Shown: piece by piece, positions 37,901 to 52,900 of the stretch | Layout of the letters: each line of letters opens with the position of its first letter | How positions within the stretch are numbered: the stretch's first letter is position 1 | DNA from: Bubalus kerabau | Lineage: Eukaryota; Chordata; Mammalia; Artiodactyla; Bovidae | Length of the DNA stretch: 64,000 nt | Assembly (NCBI RefSeq): GCF_029407905.1 | Contig: NC_073634.1 | Coordinates: 22,395,501 to 22,459,500 of the forward strand | Direction: 5' to 3' | Position numbers and translations under genes: made by a program | Notes under the pieces: generated by a model | Told to the model about the DNA's origin: nothing | Databases searched by the model: none | Seen by the model: only the letters and a program-made list of their open reading frames with translations

Positions 37901-40900
37901 GCTTTCACTATCAAACTGAGGACTTCACATCTGCCCTGGCACACACACAGTGAGCAACACGGTGGTATACCTCATCATGATTACGCATAATAACTCTTTA
38001 CACAGTTATTTAGAGTACCCCAGCTCAGACAGTTACTACTGTAACAGTGAGAACATTTTTGCTTGGGCTGACAAGTAAAGTTTAATGCCGTATCTGAATT
38101 GATAAATTCAGTATGGACAGAATATCAAGTTTAAGTCCACAGAAATTTAAGATGTTATTATTACTATTGTGGCCAGTCTCCACCAATTCCATTTTGTTTA
38201 ATTACTACTTTGAACTCCATTAAAAGCAAAACTCTGAACGCAGTACTTACCATCTGGGGGGAGCTGACTAGCGAATTCAGCTGGTAAAGTTAAAAGCGCG
38301 TAGTCTTTTAATGCTGCCAACCACAGGCGACTAAGTATTGGCAGTTCAGGCTGTACAAGTGTTATTAAACTATCTGGTGGTAGTTCATCTATGGTACTGT
38401 CGTCATCATCATCGTCATCAGTATTTTTAACTGCTCTTTTTGGTTTTGACTCTGCTTCTTTTTTAATATTCATAGCAACCACATAGACCTAGTAAGATAT
38501 TCAGGAGGAGAAAAGAACAAGATATAATATTAAGAAATGACATATCCTAAGCTGTTATGATTATATGGAGAAGAAAATGGCAACCCCACTCCAGTATTTT
38601 TGCCTGGGAAATCCCATGGACAGAGGAGTCTGGCAGGCCATCAGCCATGGGGTCGCAAGAGTCGGGAGCGACTTAGCGACTAAACCAACACCACTATGAT
38701 TATACCGTTGAATCATCACAAGTAACCGAGTACTATTAGTAGAAAGTATGCAACTTCAGACTTTCCTGATATCCTCAAAAGAATAATCCCACCTATTTTG
38801 GAGGCAATCTTTTTTTTTTTTTAATAATAGATCTGACTACTGCTCTCACAGCACATTCCTTGAGTAGGGTTCTCTGAATTTTTTCTGGCTTCTCTTGTTC
38901 TACTTCACAAAGCCCCCCTTTATATGTGGTTTTCTTTTTTTTTTTTGCCATAGGGTATAACTTCCTGTTTACTGCATTTGCTTTCACAGGCTTATTAGAC
39001 ACAATCAGACGGCATTCAAAGAAAAAGCTAAGGGAAGAGAAACCACAACCTGGATTTCCACTAATATCCCCCAAAACCCCTTCTTTTAGAGTGCTTAAGT
39101 CATATTTAGCAATCTAGTCCTTGTAACAGATAGCTCAGCCAAGAATAATATAATTTACTGGCTATATATAATATCTGTATCTTTTCTTTCCACTTTGTAA
39201 ACCAAAAGGATATATAATAACAACTTCTGAAAATACAATCTTAAAGATTCTTTGCCAAAGTTATTTTTGTTTGTATTCTTTTGTAGTTGTACATACATTT
39301 TGGCTTTGGCAACCAGCACCTAGCTGAATTACACATCCACGAAAAAGCAAAAAAAGGGGGGAGCAGTCAAGGGAGTAAGAGAACAACAGAAAATTACACT
39401 AGGTATCTTTAGAAAAATGTTTGCTATACATAGTTATTTTCATTGTACATAAGAGGAAGTCTATGTATCTGAACCAGGGACACTTGTTGATGGTAGGGTC
39501 TTATCTCTATCCCTACAACAAGCAGACGGCTACAGTACAGTAATTGACTAAGTTTAGACAATGATGACAGGAAACAATAAATCTTCATTTCTGAGAAGAA
39601 GCATTCCTTAACACGGTGGTGGTCTTATATATATCATTTAATTATAGTCGGTTAGTCATACTAACACCTGACAATTTAGAAGCATAAACCATCTAACTTT
39701 TGGAATAGGGACTTTGAATCTCAAGTTATAAACATATCATATTCATATTTTTTAGTGGTTTTAAGCTTGCTTTCTTCACTTAGATTTATTATAATGTTGA
39801 TATTTTAAGAAAATGTCTCACTCAAGAAACACTGTAAGTATACTCAGCCATTCACTCATCAAATTCTTCTTAGGTACCTACTCTTGCCTTGCATTTGCTA
39901 TTGTGCTTGGATCTGAGGCAACAAAGACAAATTATATGTGGTTTTCACTGCCATGAACTCACAGACTGATAAAATGATAGAAGGGTGAAAAAAGAGATAG
40001 GAGAAGGGACATTTTTTAAAATTTGTTTTAAATGACCTATCTTCCCATCTCACTATGAGCTGTGACCACATCCACTGACTGGCACCTAATGAACACTCGT
40101 GGTCTGTGTAATGAATGAATCACAGGGAACATGAAAGATAAAGAATCTTAATGGACTATGAAAAGGCGAGACACAATTCAAAGAAAAAAGTTCACCTGTT
40201 GACAGGCAAAGATGGAAGTAGGGATTCCAGGCAGACAGAGTATCAAGAGCAAGAGCACAAGAGATAGGAAACAGCAAGGCATTCTAAGGAAATTCCCATT
40301 GTTCGGTATTAGACTGAACATAGAATACAAGGCAGAAGGAGCTGAAGATTTTACTCTGTTGGTAATGGGCAAGTGGAGTCAATGCAGGATTTAAAGGTCA
40401 GATGTATGTATTTTTCCTCAACTTTTATTTAAAAAATTATACTGTGGGCCTCCCTGGTGATTCAGTGGTAAAGAATCCACCTGTCAAAGCAGGAGACACT
40501 GGTTCAATCCCTCATCTGGAAAGATTCCACATGCCACGGAGCAACCAAGCCCATGCCCACAACTACTGAAGCCTGCACACTCTAGAGCCTGTGCTCCACA
40601 ACCAGAGAAACCACTGCGATGAGAAGCCCACGCATCACAACTCGAGAGTAGCCCCCGTTCGCTGCAATGGGAGAAAAGCCTGAGCAGCGATGAAAACTCA
40701 GCATGGCCATAAATAAAATAAATAAATAAAAATTTAAAAGTACACCATAAAAAGTTAAAAATGAGTTAATAAAATTACTCATAATCCTAATTTCCAGGTT
40801 TTCACATTCCAACTGAGCTGTAATTTTGCTGTACAGAGAATTTTGTATTTAATCTTAACTGTTTATAAAAGGATTTCCATATAAATACTAGTCTTCATAA

Positions 40901-43900
40901 CTATTATTTTTAATAGCACTAATAGAAGACATTATACACCTAACAGTTTTCCTGTAGTTGACATTTTATATTTCTAAAAATTCTTTTCAGCCCTGGGAAT
41001 CTTAGAAGATGAGGCATAGTTTTCAACGACAAAGGTGTTCAGTTCTTCACATTATGAATGTTCCAAACAAATATTTTTGTTAACTTCTCTCTTTTTCATA
41101 TTTTGAATATTCTTCCCTCAGATAAAATCCCAGAAATGGAATGACTGGGTCAGTGATTATAAATACTTCCATGGCTCTGAACAGACACTGTCAAATGCTT
41201 TCTAAAAGGGGCATATATTTTACATTGCTACCTGCAATATGAAAATATATTTTTTGACTTGTTTTTGTAAAAAATTTGGGGTTTATTTTTCTTACGAGAA
41301 GGTACACAAGAAATATAGAAAAATCAGATGCACAATAAAGCCAGAAACAATCTTACAACCCAGACGTAATACTGTTAACATGCTAGACACATTGTATATA
41401 CATATTCAGTCTTTTAAACAATAATATGTTTGTCTGTAACTTTTAACTCAATTTTCTATTCATTTAACACCATCATCTTTGGATCAAGAAATACATGTAT
41501 TTCCTTCTCTTTAGAATGATAAACAACATCACAACAAACATCCTCACAACAGAATCTGTGTATATTCTCGATATTCCTTAGGATAAACTGGTAAACCAAT
41601 GGGTGTGGTTTTAGAAAAGTGTTTGGCTATACTATGTTGACCCCTGAACAACATAGGTTTGAACTGTGTGGGTCCACTTGTAAGCAGATTTTTTTCAATA
41701 GTAAATACTACAGTACTTACTACATGTCTAATAAATAGCTAAAAGTATGGAATTTAGGAGAGAGGTCTGAGCAGGAAATTAGATTTAGCATATTTCACAC
41801 ACGGGTGAAAGCTACAGGGTGTGGGTGTAGATGTGATTACCCATAAAGTATAAAGAGCAAGAAAAATGACAAGAAAAATATCAACATTTAAAGGGTAGGC
41901 AGGCAAAGAGAAGCCAGCAGGTGATGCTAAGAATGAACAGTGAAAAGAAAACAGGAGAAGCAAGGGAGTGGGGTCAGGAAGTCAAAGAAAACAAAGAGTT
42001 TCCAGAGGAGACAATATCAAAAGCTGCAGAAAGGCTAAGTCAGACAGAGACTGAAAAGTGTCCAGTGATTTGGAGAATTGTATCATTTGTAACTTTAGTC
42101 ATTTCAGTGGAGTGGTGAGAATAAACCTAGATTGCAGGGGACTGAGAAGTGGGTGACTCAACAGTCAAGGACGTGAAGAGGAGAGTGAGTGGAAGAGGAA
42201 GCTGAGTTGGGGACAACGAAGGGAAGGAGGGAGGAAGAGCATGCAGAGGGAGATGGAGAGATACAGAAGTGGGGTAAAACTGAATGCACTTAGCTTGAAA
42301 TAGTCTCCTCCTCAGACTCTTGCTTATTAACATCTGCTCTCATGCTCCAGGTCCCAGCCTAAGTGTTTCTCTCTCCAGGAAGCCTCTTCTGAACCCCCAG
42401 AGTATTTTAGGTGCCTCTGCTGTGTGTTTACAACAGTCTGTACTTTTCCTGTAACACTCATTATTTTTGACTCACATACTTGTCCACTAGTTTGTTTTCC
42501 TCAGTAAGTGTAGAACATCTGGCTTGTGCACTACGGTATTATCAACTGCTACCCTGGCACAGAGCTAATGCTCATTTAACACTTTGTTGAATGAATTAGA
42601 GTGGGAAAGAAAATCGAGGAAAGGGAATCCTAGATTAGAGGAAAACTTTAAAATAATAATAATAATTATACTAATAACAGCAGGCAACATTCACTGAGCA
42701 TATAAATAAGGTAGTTATTGAACAAAACCCTTATTACTTCACAATGAAGTCTCATTTACTTCACCATGTAATTCTATGAAATGTGCATAATTATTATCCC
42801 GGAGAAGGCAATGGCACCCCACTCCAGTACTCTTGCCTGGAAAATCCCATGGATGGAGGGGCCTGTAAGGCTGCAGTCCATGGGGTTGCTAAGAGTCAGA
42901 CACAACTGAGTGACTTCACTTTCACTTTTCACTTTCATGTATTAGAAAAGGAAATGGCAGCCCACTCCAGTGTTCTTGCCTGGAAAATCCTGGGGGTGGG
43001 GGAGCCTGGTGGGCTGCCGTCCATGGGGTCGCACAGAGTCGGACACGACTGAAGCGACTTAGCAGCAGCAGCAGCAGCAGCATTATCCATGCTTTAGGGT
43101 TAAGAAATCAGGTTTAGAGAAGCAGGTAAATAATTCACCCAAGGTCACACAGGTAAAAGGACAGTTATCAACTCACATAGATCTCAAGACCTGAGGGTAA
43201 CAATCTGAGAAGCTGGAAAACTAACATCCTCTGTTTTCTGAGTAAAAAGTAGAAGCAAAGATACATCCTGAACAGAGAAATCTAGAATATGTTGGGCCTT
43301 TGAGGTAAAAAGATGAAGGAAAGGAAGTTAAGCAAGGAAAAGATTTACTTGACAATATTATAGGCTGAGGGCTGAAGTGTAAATTATTTAATTATAGAAC
43401 CAAGTTACCCCAAAATAAGAAAAGAGTTTCAAACAAAAATGTGCATTAATAAATTAGTTATATGAAGTTTTCTTCTAACTTGTTAAAGTGAAAGTGAAGT
43501 GGCTCAGTCGTGTCCAACTCTGCAACCCGTGGACTGTAGCCCACCATGCTCCTCCGTCCATGGGATTCTCCAGGCAAGAATACTGGAGTGGGTTGCCATT
43601 TCCTTCTCCAACTTGTTAAAAGTAATTATTTATTTTCTATTCAGTGCCAGTTACAATGCTCAGCTTTTTTTTAATACATGTCACTTTAGAAAATATTATT
43701 GTACTTCCATGTTAGATAAAGAAACTGAGTATCTGAGAGATCAACTCACTTGATCAAAGTACCAAAGATGGTGAATTATAGAGACAGAACCTGCTGTAGG
43801 GTCTGTGATTCAACATTTAATGCTTTTTATATTGAACTGTGCCAGACTACCTAGTAGGTAAATCAAGCACATTCATGCAATTCAGCAGAGAACCAGCTAA

Positions 43901-46900
43901 CTGGCAAATGGTCTTATCCAATTACATAACTGTCTCTATGTTTGGGAAATTCATGAATAGGGCTGGAGAATTAACAACAATTTTGAAAGATTTTTTAAAA
44001 ATAAAAATCATTCAATCATTTGGAATGTAATTTCTACAGTAACATTTAGTTAAAAATTAGATATGTGAAAATAACAAAGAATTTCTGTGAATCTCAAAGT
44101 GAGAAAATAATCACATTATAAGTATCTTTCTAACACTACTTTCCACTTAAAATTATACATTTGCATTAATTTGATAAGATCTTATTGGTAAGAACAAACA
44201 TTTTATCAATGTGAATGTTATTTTACTTGTCTAAGACAAAAGATGGCAGCAGGGTGAAAATAAATGAACACTCAGGGATACTCTATGAAAACAACTTGAT
44301 CTAAAAAACAGAAAGAAAACTAATTTCTACAATATCTTATTGCTCTAATTTTCCCTTCTTTTTCTTCTGTGACAAAAAAACCCACAAACCCCCAGAGGTC
44401 CTTTATCGAAACTGTATCATCTGGGTGTTGTATGCTTTGAGCCAGCAATTGCCTGCGGGGTGGTCACAGGCTGCTGATAACCATGGAAATAGGAAAGTAA
44501 GATACTGGGTTGGCAGTGGAAGGAATAAAGAGATACTTGAAATACCCAAATGCAGAAGATAAGAATTTGAAAGTAACTAGCAGAAGGGATTTAGAAAAGT
44601 GAAATTAAAACAGTATCATTATTTTTAAAAATAATGTGGGCATAAAAAGAGGTAAAAACAGCTGTTAAAAAAACAAAACATACAACAAAAAAAACTCTTA
44701 CAGCCTAATCAATGAGTGGCAGCAAGTCTCCTGAAATTTAATCAAATAAAAGATTCTTGGCATGATTTTTTCTATTTTTTTATTATTTGTAGGTTTTCTC
44801 CACTTAATTTGTCCATAGTAAGTAAGAAGAGGTCTTCTTCAATATAGATGTTTTAAAACTGATTCATGTCAACATATGGCTAAAACCACCACAAAATTGT
44901 AAAGTAATTAGCCTCCAATTAAAATAAATAAATTAAAAAAACACTAATTAGAAATACTAATTTTCAAAGGTTCAATATGAGCTCTTTTGAGACATAAATG
45001 CATATGTATTTCAGTGAGAAAGCAAATAGCAAATTTTTTTCCAGCACTCTATACCAAAGGTCAGCTTAAAAAAAACAAAAACCAAACAAAATTTTTTTAC
45101 CTATTAGAGAAGGGAACATTTTCTCATGGATGGAGAAACAGTTAAAAACAATAGGCTGCCGTTACCTCTGCCCATGCTTTGAGAACAGCCAGTTTTTCCA
45201 TGGTTGTAGCACTCTCTCGGTACAGTTGGCTGGAAGATCCTTTTCCGGCCTGAACTTTGTCCAGGGAAGAAACAAGCAGGTTGTGTACTCGACGGAGATC
45301 ATTGAGATCACTGACAACTCCACTGCCAATCCATGTACTACACACCTAGCCAAAGCGGGGGAGAAAAAAAAAAAGAACTCTTATTTTTATATTAAAAAGT
45401 TAAGATTAAACATATAAAAGGCTGGCGTTAATATGATTTTTTTCCTAGAGGGAACCAATACAGAACAAAACCAATGAACAAAACAAAATCCTTCAATGCT
45501 ATGCTTTTTTTTTTTTTTTTAATAAAAAATGAATAGCAAGTATGGAACTTATTATACTCCTATGTAGAAAACAAAACAATATTTACTTACCATGTTTCCA
45601 CTATCTAAATTCCTAAAAATTTTAACAGAAAAAAATCTGCAGCCAAATCAGTTCAGTCACAAGTAATTCTTTAATTCAACATTTCTGTTTACTATAGTCA
45701 AAGGTTATTCTGAGCTATACAGAGAAGTTTAAAAGAAACAAAAAAGTAAAGGGAAAAAAAATCTAGTCCCTCTCCTCAAGTAAGTAAGTAAACACAGATT
45801 AAACACAGATTAAATGAACACATAAGAATATTTTATGACTGCCATACTACACTTAAGAAGAGAGAAAGAAGAGATCAATTCTAGCATTTTGAAATGGGAA
45901 TATTTAGATATCAGGAAGTTTTGTGTATACAGATAGGAGTTTGGTGGAGGAAGAAAAAAGATTAGGAAAGTTAACTAGGATTAGGTTACAGTCCAATTTA
46001 AATTCCATGTGAACTGAATTTAGCAGACTTTTTCTGCAGGCAGTCATGAGTTTCTAAGGCTTCTGAGCAGGGGAATATTAGAATTGTGCCTTAGGAAAAC
46101 TGCTCAAATACTATCAATAAACACAGGAAAACATGAGTTTGGATAGTAAGCACTGTGTTCAGCTACATGACTATTTTAACACCACTGGACAGAGATGATA
46201 TGGAATCAAATGACAAGGGAGAGGCATTTGAGAATGACTTGGAAGTAGAAATCACAAGGTTTGAAAACTAATTATGTACTTTTAGGGAGTGAAAGCAGGG
46301 ACATGTAAACAGTGAGAGGTGATGACAACCAAATTTTGATTGTCAAAGCTTCTACCTTGGATGAATGGAAGATAGGTGATACAACTATTTAAGAATACAG
46401 AGGAGTGTGGTAGAGATGAGAAGTTTCAGAGCAGCATGATTTTGACTATGAACTAAATTATCACATGCTGAGTTTGTGGGCAGTTGAAAACTTGGGTCTG
46501 GATTTCAGGAGCAAAGACAAAGGTAACTAAGTAGATTTAGGAATTCTCCAGGCAAAAGTGATTGCTAAAGTGCTAGGTAATTTTGTTCAAGGACACGTAT
46601 TAAAAAAAAAGGATAAGGATAGATCAATAAGGATAAAACACAGGAAAAATAATTAAACTTAAGGGAGAGAGAGAGTAAAAATAAACAATGAAAGAAATTG
46701 AGAAGAAAATGCCAGAAAAGCAATAGGAAAATAGGCAAGTGTGGTGATACTGAAAACAAAGGAAGAATGTCAAGAAAGAAGGGGTTGCCTGATAGTGCCA
46801 ACTTTTTTTAAAATTAAATGAAAGACTCTTTAAATTCTACTGTGCTTCACAATTTTCATCTATGATTTCACATAATCTCCTAATTACTAGGGTTTTTATT

Positions 46901-49900
46901 TTGCTCCTACCCCTAAATTGCCCTCTCCCCACTGGTAACTACTAGTTTGTTCTGTGTCTAAAGGTCTGTTTCTTTTTTCTTACATTCACTAGTTTGTTAT
47001 ATTTTTTAGATTCTACATATAAATGACAGCATACAGTATATGTCTTTCTCTGAACTTTTTCAGTTAGCATAAAGCCCTCCAAGTCCATCCATGTTGCTGC
47101 AAATGGCAAAATCTCACTCCTTTTTATGGCTGAGTAGCATTCCATCTTCTCTATCTATTCATCTGCTGATAGACACTTAGACCGCTTGCAAATCTTGGCA
47201 ACTGTAAATAATGCTGCTAGGAACACTGAGGTGCATGACTCTTTTCAGATTAGTATTTTTGTTCTTTTCAGATATAAACTCAGTTGGGTCACAAGGTAAC
47301 TCTATTTTAAATTTTTTGAGGAACCTGTTTTCCACAATGGTTGCACCAACTTACATTCTCACCAGCAGTGTATGAGGGTTCCCTTTTCTCCACATCTTCA
47401 CCAATGTTTGCTATTTTTGTATTTTTCTTTTTTATGATAGTCATTCTGACTGGTGTCAGGTGATACCTAGTTGTGGCTTTGATTTTCCTTTTCTGATGAT
47501 AAGTGATGGTGAGCATCTTTTTATGTGCCTACTGGCCATCTGCATTTTCTCTCTGGAAAAATGTCTAGTCAATACTTCCATCCAGTTTTTAATCTGGTTG
47601 TTTGTTTTGATGTTGAGTTGTATGAACTATTTATATATTTTGGATATTAACCTCTTATTGGTCATATCATTTGCAAATGGAAAAGGAAATGGCAACCCAT
47701 TCCAGTATTGTTCCCTAAAGAATCCTGTGGACAGAGGAGCCTGGTGGGCTGCTGTCCACAGGGTCGCATAGAGTAGGACACAACTGAAGCGACTTAGCAT
47801 GCATGCATGCATTGGAGAAGGAAATGGCAACCCACTCCAATATTCTTGCCTGGAGAATCCCAGGGACGGAGCAGCCTGGTGCATTGCCGTCTATGGGGTC
47901 GCACAGAGTTGGACACGACTGAAGTGACACAGCAGCAGCATTTGCAATTATTTTCTCCCATTCAATAGGTTGTCTACCATTTGTTTTGTGTATGAGTTCT
48001 AAGTTATTAGCTTTTAAAATCTGTACTTTTTTTTGTTGGCCATGCCACACAGCATATGAGATCTCAGTTCCCAGGCCAGGGATCAACCCTGTGCCCCCTG
48101 CACTGGAAGTGTGGAATCTTAACCACCAGACTACCAGGGAAGTCCTTAAATCAGTATTTTTCAATGGAAACAACTTGACTAAAAATCTGTCATTTCCATA
48201 CTCATTCCATGAGACCAGCATCACCCTGAAACCAAAATCAGACAAATATACCACAAAAAAAGAAAATTACAGGTCAATATAACTGATGAATGTAAATGCA
48301 AAAATCCTCAACAAAATATTATCAAACCAAATCCAACAACACATTAAAAAGGTCATACATACACCATCATCAAGTGGGATTCATCCCAGGGATAACAAGG
48401 GTTCTTCAATATATACAAATCAATCAGTGTGATACACATTAACAAACCGAAGAATAAAAACTGTTCTCTCACTAGATAACAGAAAAAACTTTTGATAAAG
48501 TTCAAAATCCATTTGTGGTAAAAAAAAAAAACTCTCCAGAAAGTGAACACAGCAGGAACCTCAACTTAAAAAGGTCATATATGACAAACTCACAGCTAAC
48601 ATCATATTCAACAGTGAAAGGTGAAAGAATTTCCTCTAAGATTAGGAACAAGACAAGTATATCTACTCTTGCCATTTTTATTCAACATAGTTTTGGAAGT
48701 CCTAGCCATAGCAATTAGAGAAGAAAAAGAAATAAAAGGAATTCAAATTAGAAAACAAGAAGTAAAGCTCTCCCTGCTTGCAGATGACATGATACTATAT
48801 ATAGAAGATTCTAAATATGCTACCAGGAAACTACTACAGGTCATCAATGAATTCAGTAAAGTTGCAGGAAAGAAAATTAATATACAGAAATTTGTTGCAT
48901 TTTTATATACTAACAAAGAACTATCAGAAAGAGAAACTGAAAACAACTCATTGACCACTGCATCAAAAAGAATAAAATATCTAGGAATAAACCTTCATGA
49001 GGAGGTAAGAGACCTGTACTTGGAAAACTATAAGACACTGATGAAAGAAACTGAAGATGATACAAACAGATGGCATGATATACTGTGTTCCTGGTTTGGA
49101 AGAATTACCATTGTTAATATTACCATACTACTCAAAGCAATATACAAATTCAATGCAATCCCTATCAAAATACCAATGACATTTTTCACAGAACTAGAAC
49201 AAATAATTTAAAATTTTATATGGAAACACAAAAGATTCAGAATAGCTAAAACAAACTTGACAAAGAAAAAGAGTACTGGAAGAATCATGCTCCCTGACTT
49301 CAGACCATTCTACAAAGCTACAGTCATCAAAATAGTATAGTATTACCACAAAAACTGACACAGAGATCAATGGAACAGAACAGAGAGCCCATAAATAAGC
49401 CACACTTACAGTCAATTAATCGATGATAAAGGGGGAAAGAATATATAATGGAGAAGAGACAGTCACTTCGATAAGTGTTGATAGGAAAACTGGACAGCTA
49501 GATGTAGAAGAATGAAATCAGAACATCCTTTAACACCATATACAAAAATAACATATACAAAAACCATATACAAAAAAATAACCTTGTGCACGTCAAGAAG
49601 CAACAATTAGAACTGGACATGGAACAACAGACTAGTTCCAAATCAGGAAAGGAGTGCATCAAGGCTGTATACTGTCACCTTGTTTATTTAATTTACATGC
49701 AAAGTACATCATGCAAAATGCCAGGCTGGATGAAGCACAAGCTGGGATCAAGACTGCCCGGAGAATTATCAATAACCTCAGATATGCAGATGATACCACC
49801 CTTATGGCAGAAAGCAAAGAAGAACTAAAGAGACTCCTGATGAAAGTGAAAGAGGAGAGTGAAAAAGCTGGCTTAACATTCAACATTCAATAAACAAAGA

Positions 49901-52900
49901 TCGTGGCATCTAGTCCCATCACTTCATGGCAAATGGATGGGGAAACAATGGAAACGGTGAGAGACTTTATTTTTTGCAGTTCCAAACTCACTGCAGACAG
50001 TGCCTGCAGATGTGAAATTAAAAGACATTTGATCCTTGGAAGAAAAGCTATGACCAACCTAGACAGCATATTAAAAAGCAGCGACATTACTTTGCCAACA
50101 AAGGTCCATCTAGTCAAAGATATGGTTTTTCCAGTAGTTATGTATGGATGTGACAGTTGGACTATAAAGAAAGCAGAGCACTGAAGAATTGATGCTTTTG
50201 AACTGTGGTGTTGGAGAAGACTCTTGAGAGTCCTTTGGACTGCAAGGAGATCCAACTAGTCCATGGGGTTGCAAAGAGTCAGACACTACTGAGCTGAACT
50301 GAACTCAACAAAAATATACTCAAAATGGATGCACAATACTGGATGCTTGGGGCTGGTGCATTGGGACGACCCAGAGGGATGGTATGGGGAGAGAGGAGGG
50401 AGGTGGCTTCAGGATGGGGAACACGTGTATACCTGTAGTGGATTCATTTTGATATACGGCAAAACCAATACAATATTGTAAAGTTAAAAAATAAAATTAA
50501 ATTAAAAAAAAAACACAAAACCTAAATGTAAAACCTGTTACTATAAAAGTCCTAGAGGAAAATACAGGCAGAATACTCTTTGACATAAACTGCAGCAATA
50601 TTTTTTTTTGGATCTACCTCCTAAAGCAAAAGAAATACAGCAAAAATAAACAAATGGGACCTAATTAAACTTAAAAGCTTTTGCATAGCAAAGGAGACCA
50701 TCAACAAAACAAAAAGACAACCTACTGAATGAGAGAAGAGGTCTGACAGTGCCCACTTCACTCAGCAGGTATATATGTCCTCACTTTCCCACCTGAAATC
50801 CTTAGGTAATGTGTTGTGCAATTCACTACGTTATACCCTAAAGAGTAGTAAGGTACATGAACTTAATTAAGGGATTAAGCAAGATGTGTAGTAGCATCCC
50901 ATAATTAACACACAGATACTTCCAGAATGAAATGTACTATGAATCACACTAATTGAGATCAATCAGTACTATTATCTCACTCAACTTCATGTCAGGGCTG
51001 AGTGAATACAGTCAGCTCAGGTTTTGTTACCAAATAAATTATGAAAAAGCTTCAGGTTTTCAGAGCATCTGGATATTCAACTGGGTTAATCGGTTGTATT
51101 CCTATATTTAAAACTTTTAAAAAGTTAAGAGTAAATATATGTGTAAATTGTTTCATTCTCTTATAATCTTATTCTCTAAGAATTCAAAACTAAATTAAAT
51201 AAAATTCAATAGGGACATTTAAAAACTGATTATTACCAATACAGATGGCAAAAAAAAAAAAAAAGTCAGTCACACAACGCTCAAATACACTGAAATTTAA
51301 AGCAAAAATAATTAAATATAAGTGTGAAAATAAAAGTTGTTATTCCTAAAGAAAATAATACTTTGGAGATACTTGATACTTTGAATTTTGGTAGAAATCT
51401 AAGTAAAGTTCAGGAAAATTATCAAAAATCAAGAATCTGGCACTGTTTGCCTTGCAAAAACCTAAGTACTTTCTCCACTTTAAAGAAAATGAAACCAGAA
51501 ACTACAGACACTGCATTATGGATATGGTTTATGAAGACAGACAAAGCCAACACTGAATCAATGAAATCATACTACAAGGAAAGACTTTGGCCTCGTATCA
51601 AAAGAGTGGAGAATGAAAAAGAAAAAGAGTAGTGAATGAATGCACACTTATAAACTTCAGGTTAAAATAAAATATCTAAAGTACATATTATGCTTATGAT
51701 TCCAACCCTGCTTTAAATGATATTTTTTATTAACTTACTGATTACTGTCCTCAATTGTCCTTAATTGAAAACATTTGAGGGTTTTCCTATAATTTCTCAG
51801 AATTATTAATACTTGATTTTCAGGTTTAACATGATTTTACTCTAGTAAACCAGCAGAGATGCCAAGATTCATCACCTGCCCAAAGCCAATTCCTTCGGTA
51901 ACCTTAATGAAAGGAGCTTGCAACCCAGGGCTCCAGCTATTTCAAAAGCAGGTTTCTACCCAGAAACAGAAGGATAGGTGGTCAAACTTTAAGCCTGCCA
52001 CTAGAAAAGAAGACACTTCTTACAGAGAAAGCATGGCCATCTAAGAAATAAGTTTAAGGCAAATTCACTAACATGGCATTTTCATACTAATCATTCACAA
52101 GATGAAGTTCTAATCACCTTTGCTTTTCTGATCATCAGGAGCTTTGTAGGAGATTTTGTTGTGTTTAAACATCACAATCTGAAACACTACCATGATACAT
52201 TTATTTTATACATTGACTGCAATTTCTGATGCTTGTGTGCCAGTATCCCGATCCAAATGGCTTACCTACTCTACCTCCAAGGTTTGTACCATGATCCCCA
52301 AGCTTCCGTCTTAAACAACACTCCCTCATCTCTCTCTGGTCTGCTGTTGGTGGGAGAAGTTCATGTCTCTGAAGACCACCATTAAGACAGCAGGTTTCAA
52401 AGAAATAAACACTAACAGGAGGAGGAGACAACTCATTTATCAACAGAGAGATTAATGTCAGAATTTCAAACTTGTCATTGCAAACAGCAGGACATTCTCT
52501 GCACAGAGGCCACATATCGCTTGACTATGAATTCTAAGCAATAAAGATGGATTACAGCCCTGTACTCCAGAAAACTGGGAAGGGCAGACTTGCTTCTCTT
52601 CTATCCTTAGGTTAGCAGATAAAGAATCAGATTTTCTGAAAGTTTAGAGCTTAGTGCACAAAGCCTTTTTCAGGATGGAGCACGAAAAAGACAAACTTAC
52701 TGAAGGGGTAGGAACATGTGTACTTTTGTAACTCTCTTCAGATACAATAGTTTGAGAATAATCCCCTGGGATTAATTTTGCAATGAAATTGCCATATTGC
52801 AAAATTGTCCTTAGGATATTTAATACACAGAAATTTGTAGAATTTTTACAACCTGTGGTCAAAAAAAACCTTTTTACTACCTATTTACCATTACTATATA

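Larger units (their letters stand above)
48150..50745 (+). mobile_element. Old L1 ORF2 with nested BovB and young L1 tail
   Basis: Plus-orientation L1 ORF2 from before the RT to its C-terminal part. The open frame 48621-49211 (196 codons) contains the RT catalytic region ([11 protein letters not shown], near 48780). It is interrupted by a BovB (49588-50306) and a ruminant L1 3' end (about 50330-50515). L1 reading resumes at ACCTAAATGTAAAACCTGTT and runs to about 50745. Stops elsewhere make it inactive. Confidence 0.88.

Noticed and set aside
38793..39074. 93-codon minus frame rich in Lys and Phe in a HEATR5B intron
   Set aside because: The frame spans A/T runs, has no splice-site support, and resembles no known protein.
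48621..49211. 196-codon open frame with an RT-like sequence, considered as a host gene
   Set aside because: It is L1 ORF2 (LADD motif and the [16 protein letters not shown] segment) inside a decayed L1.
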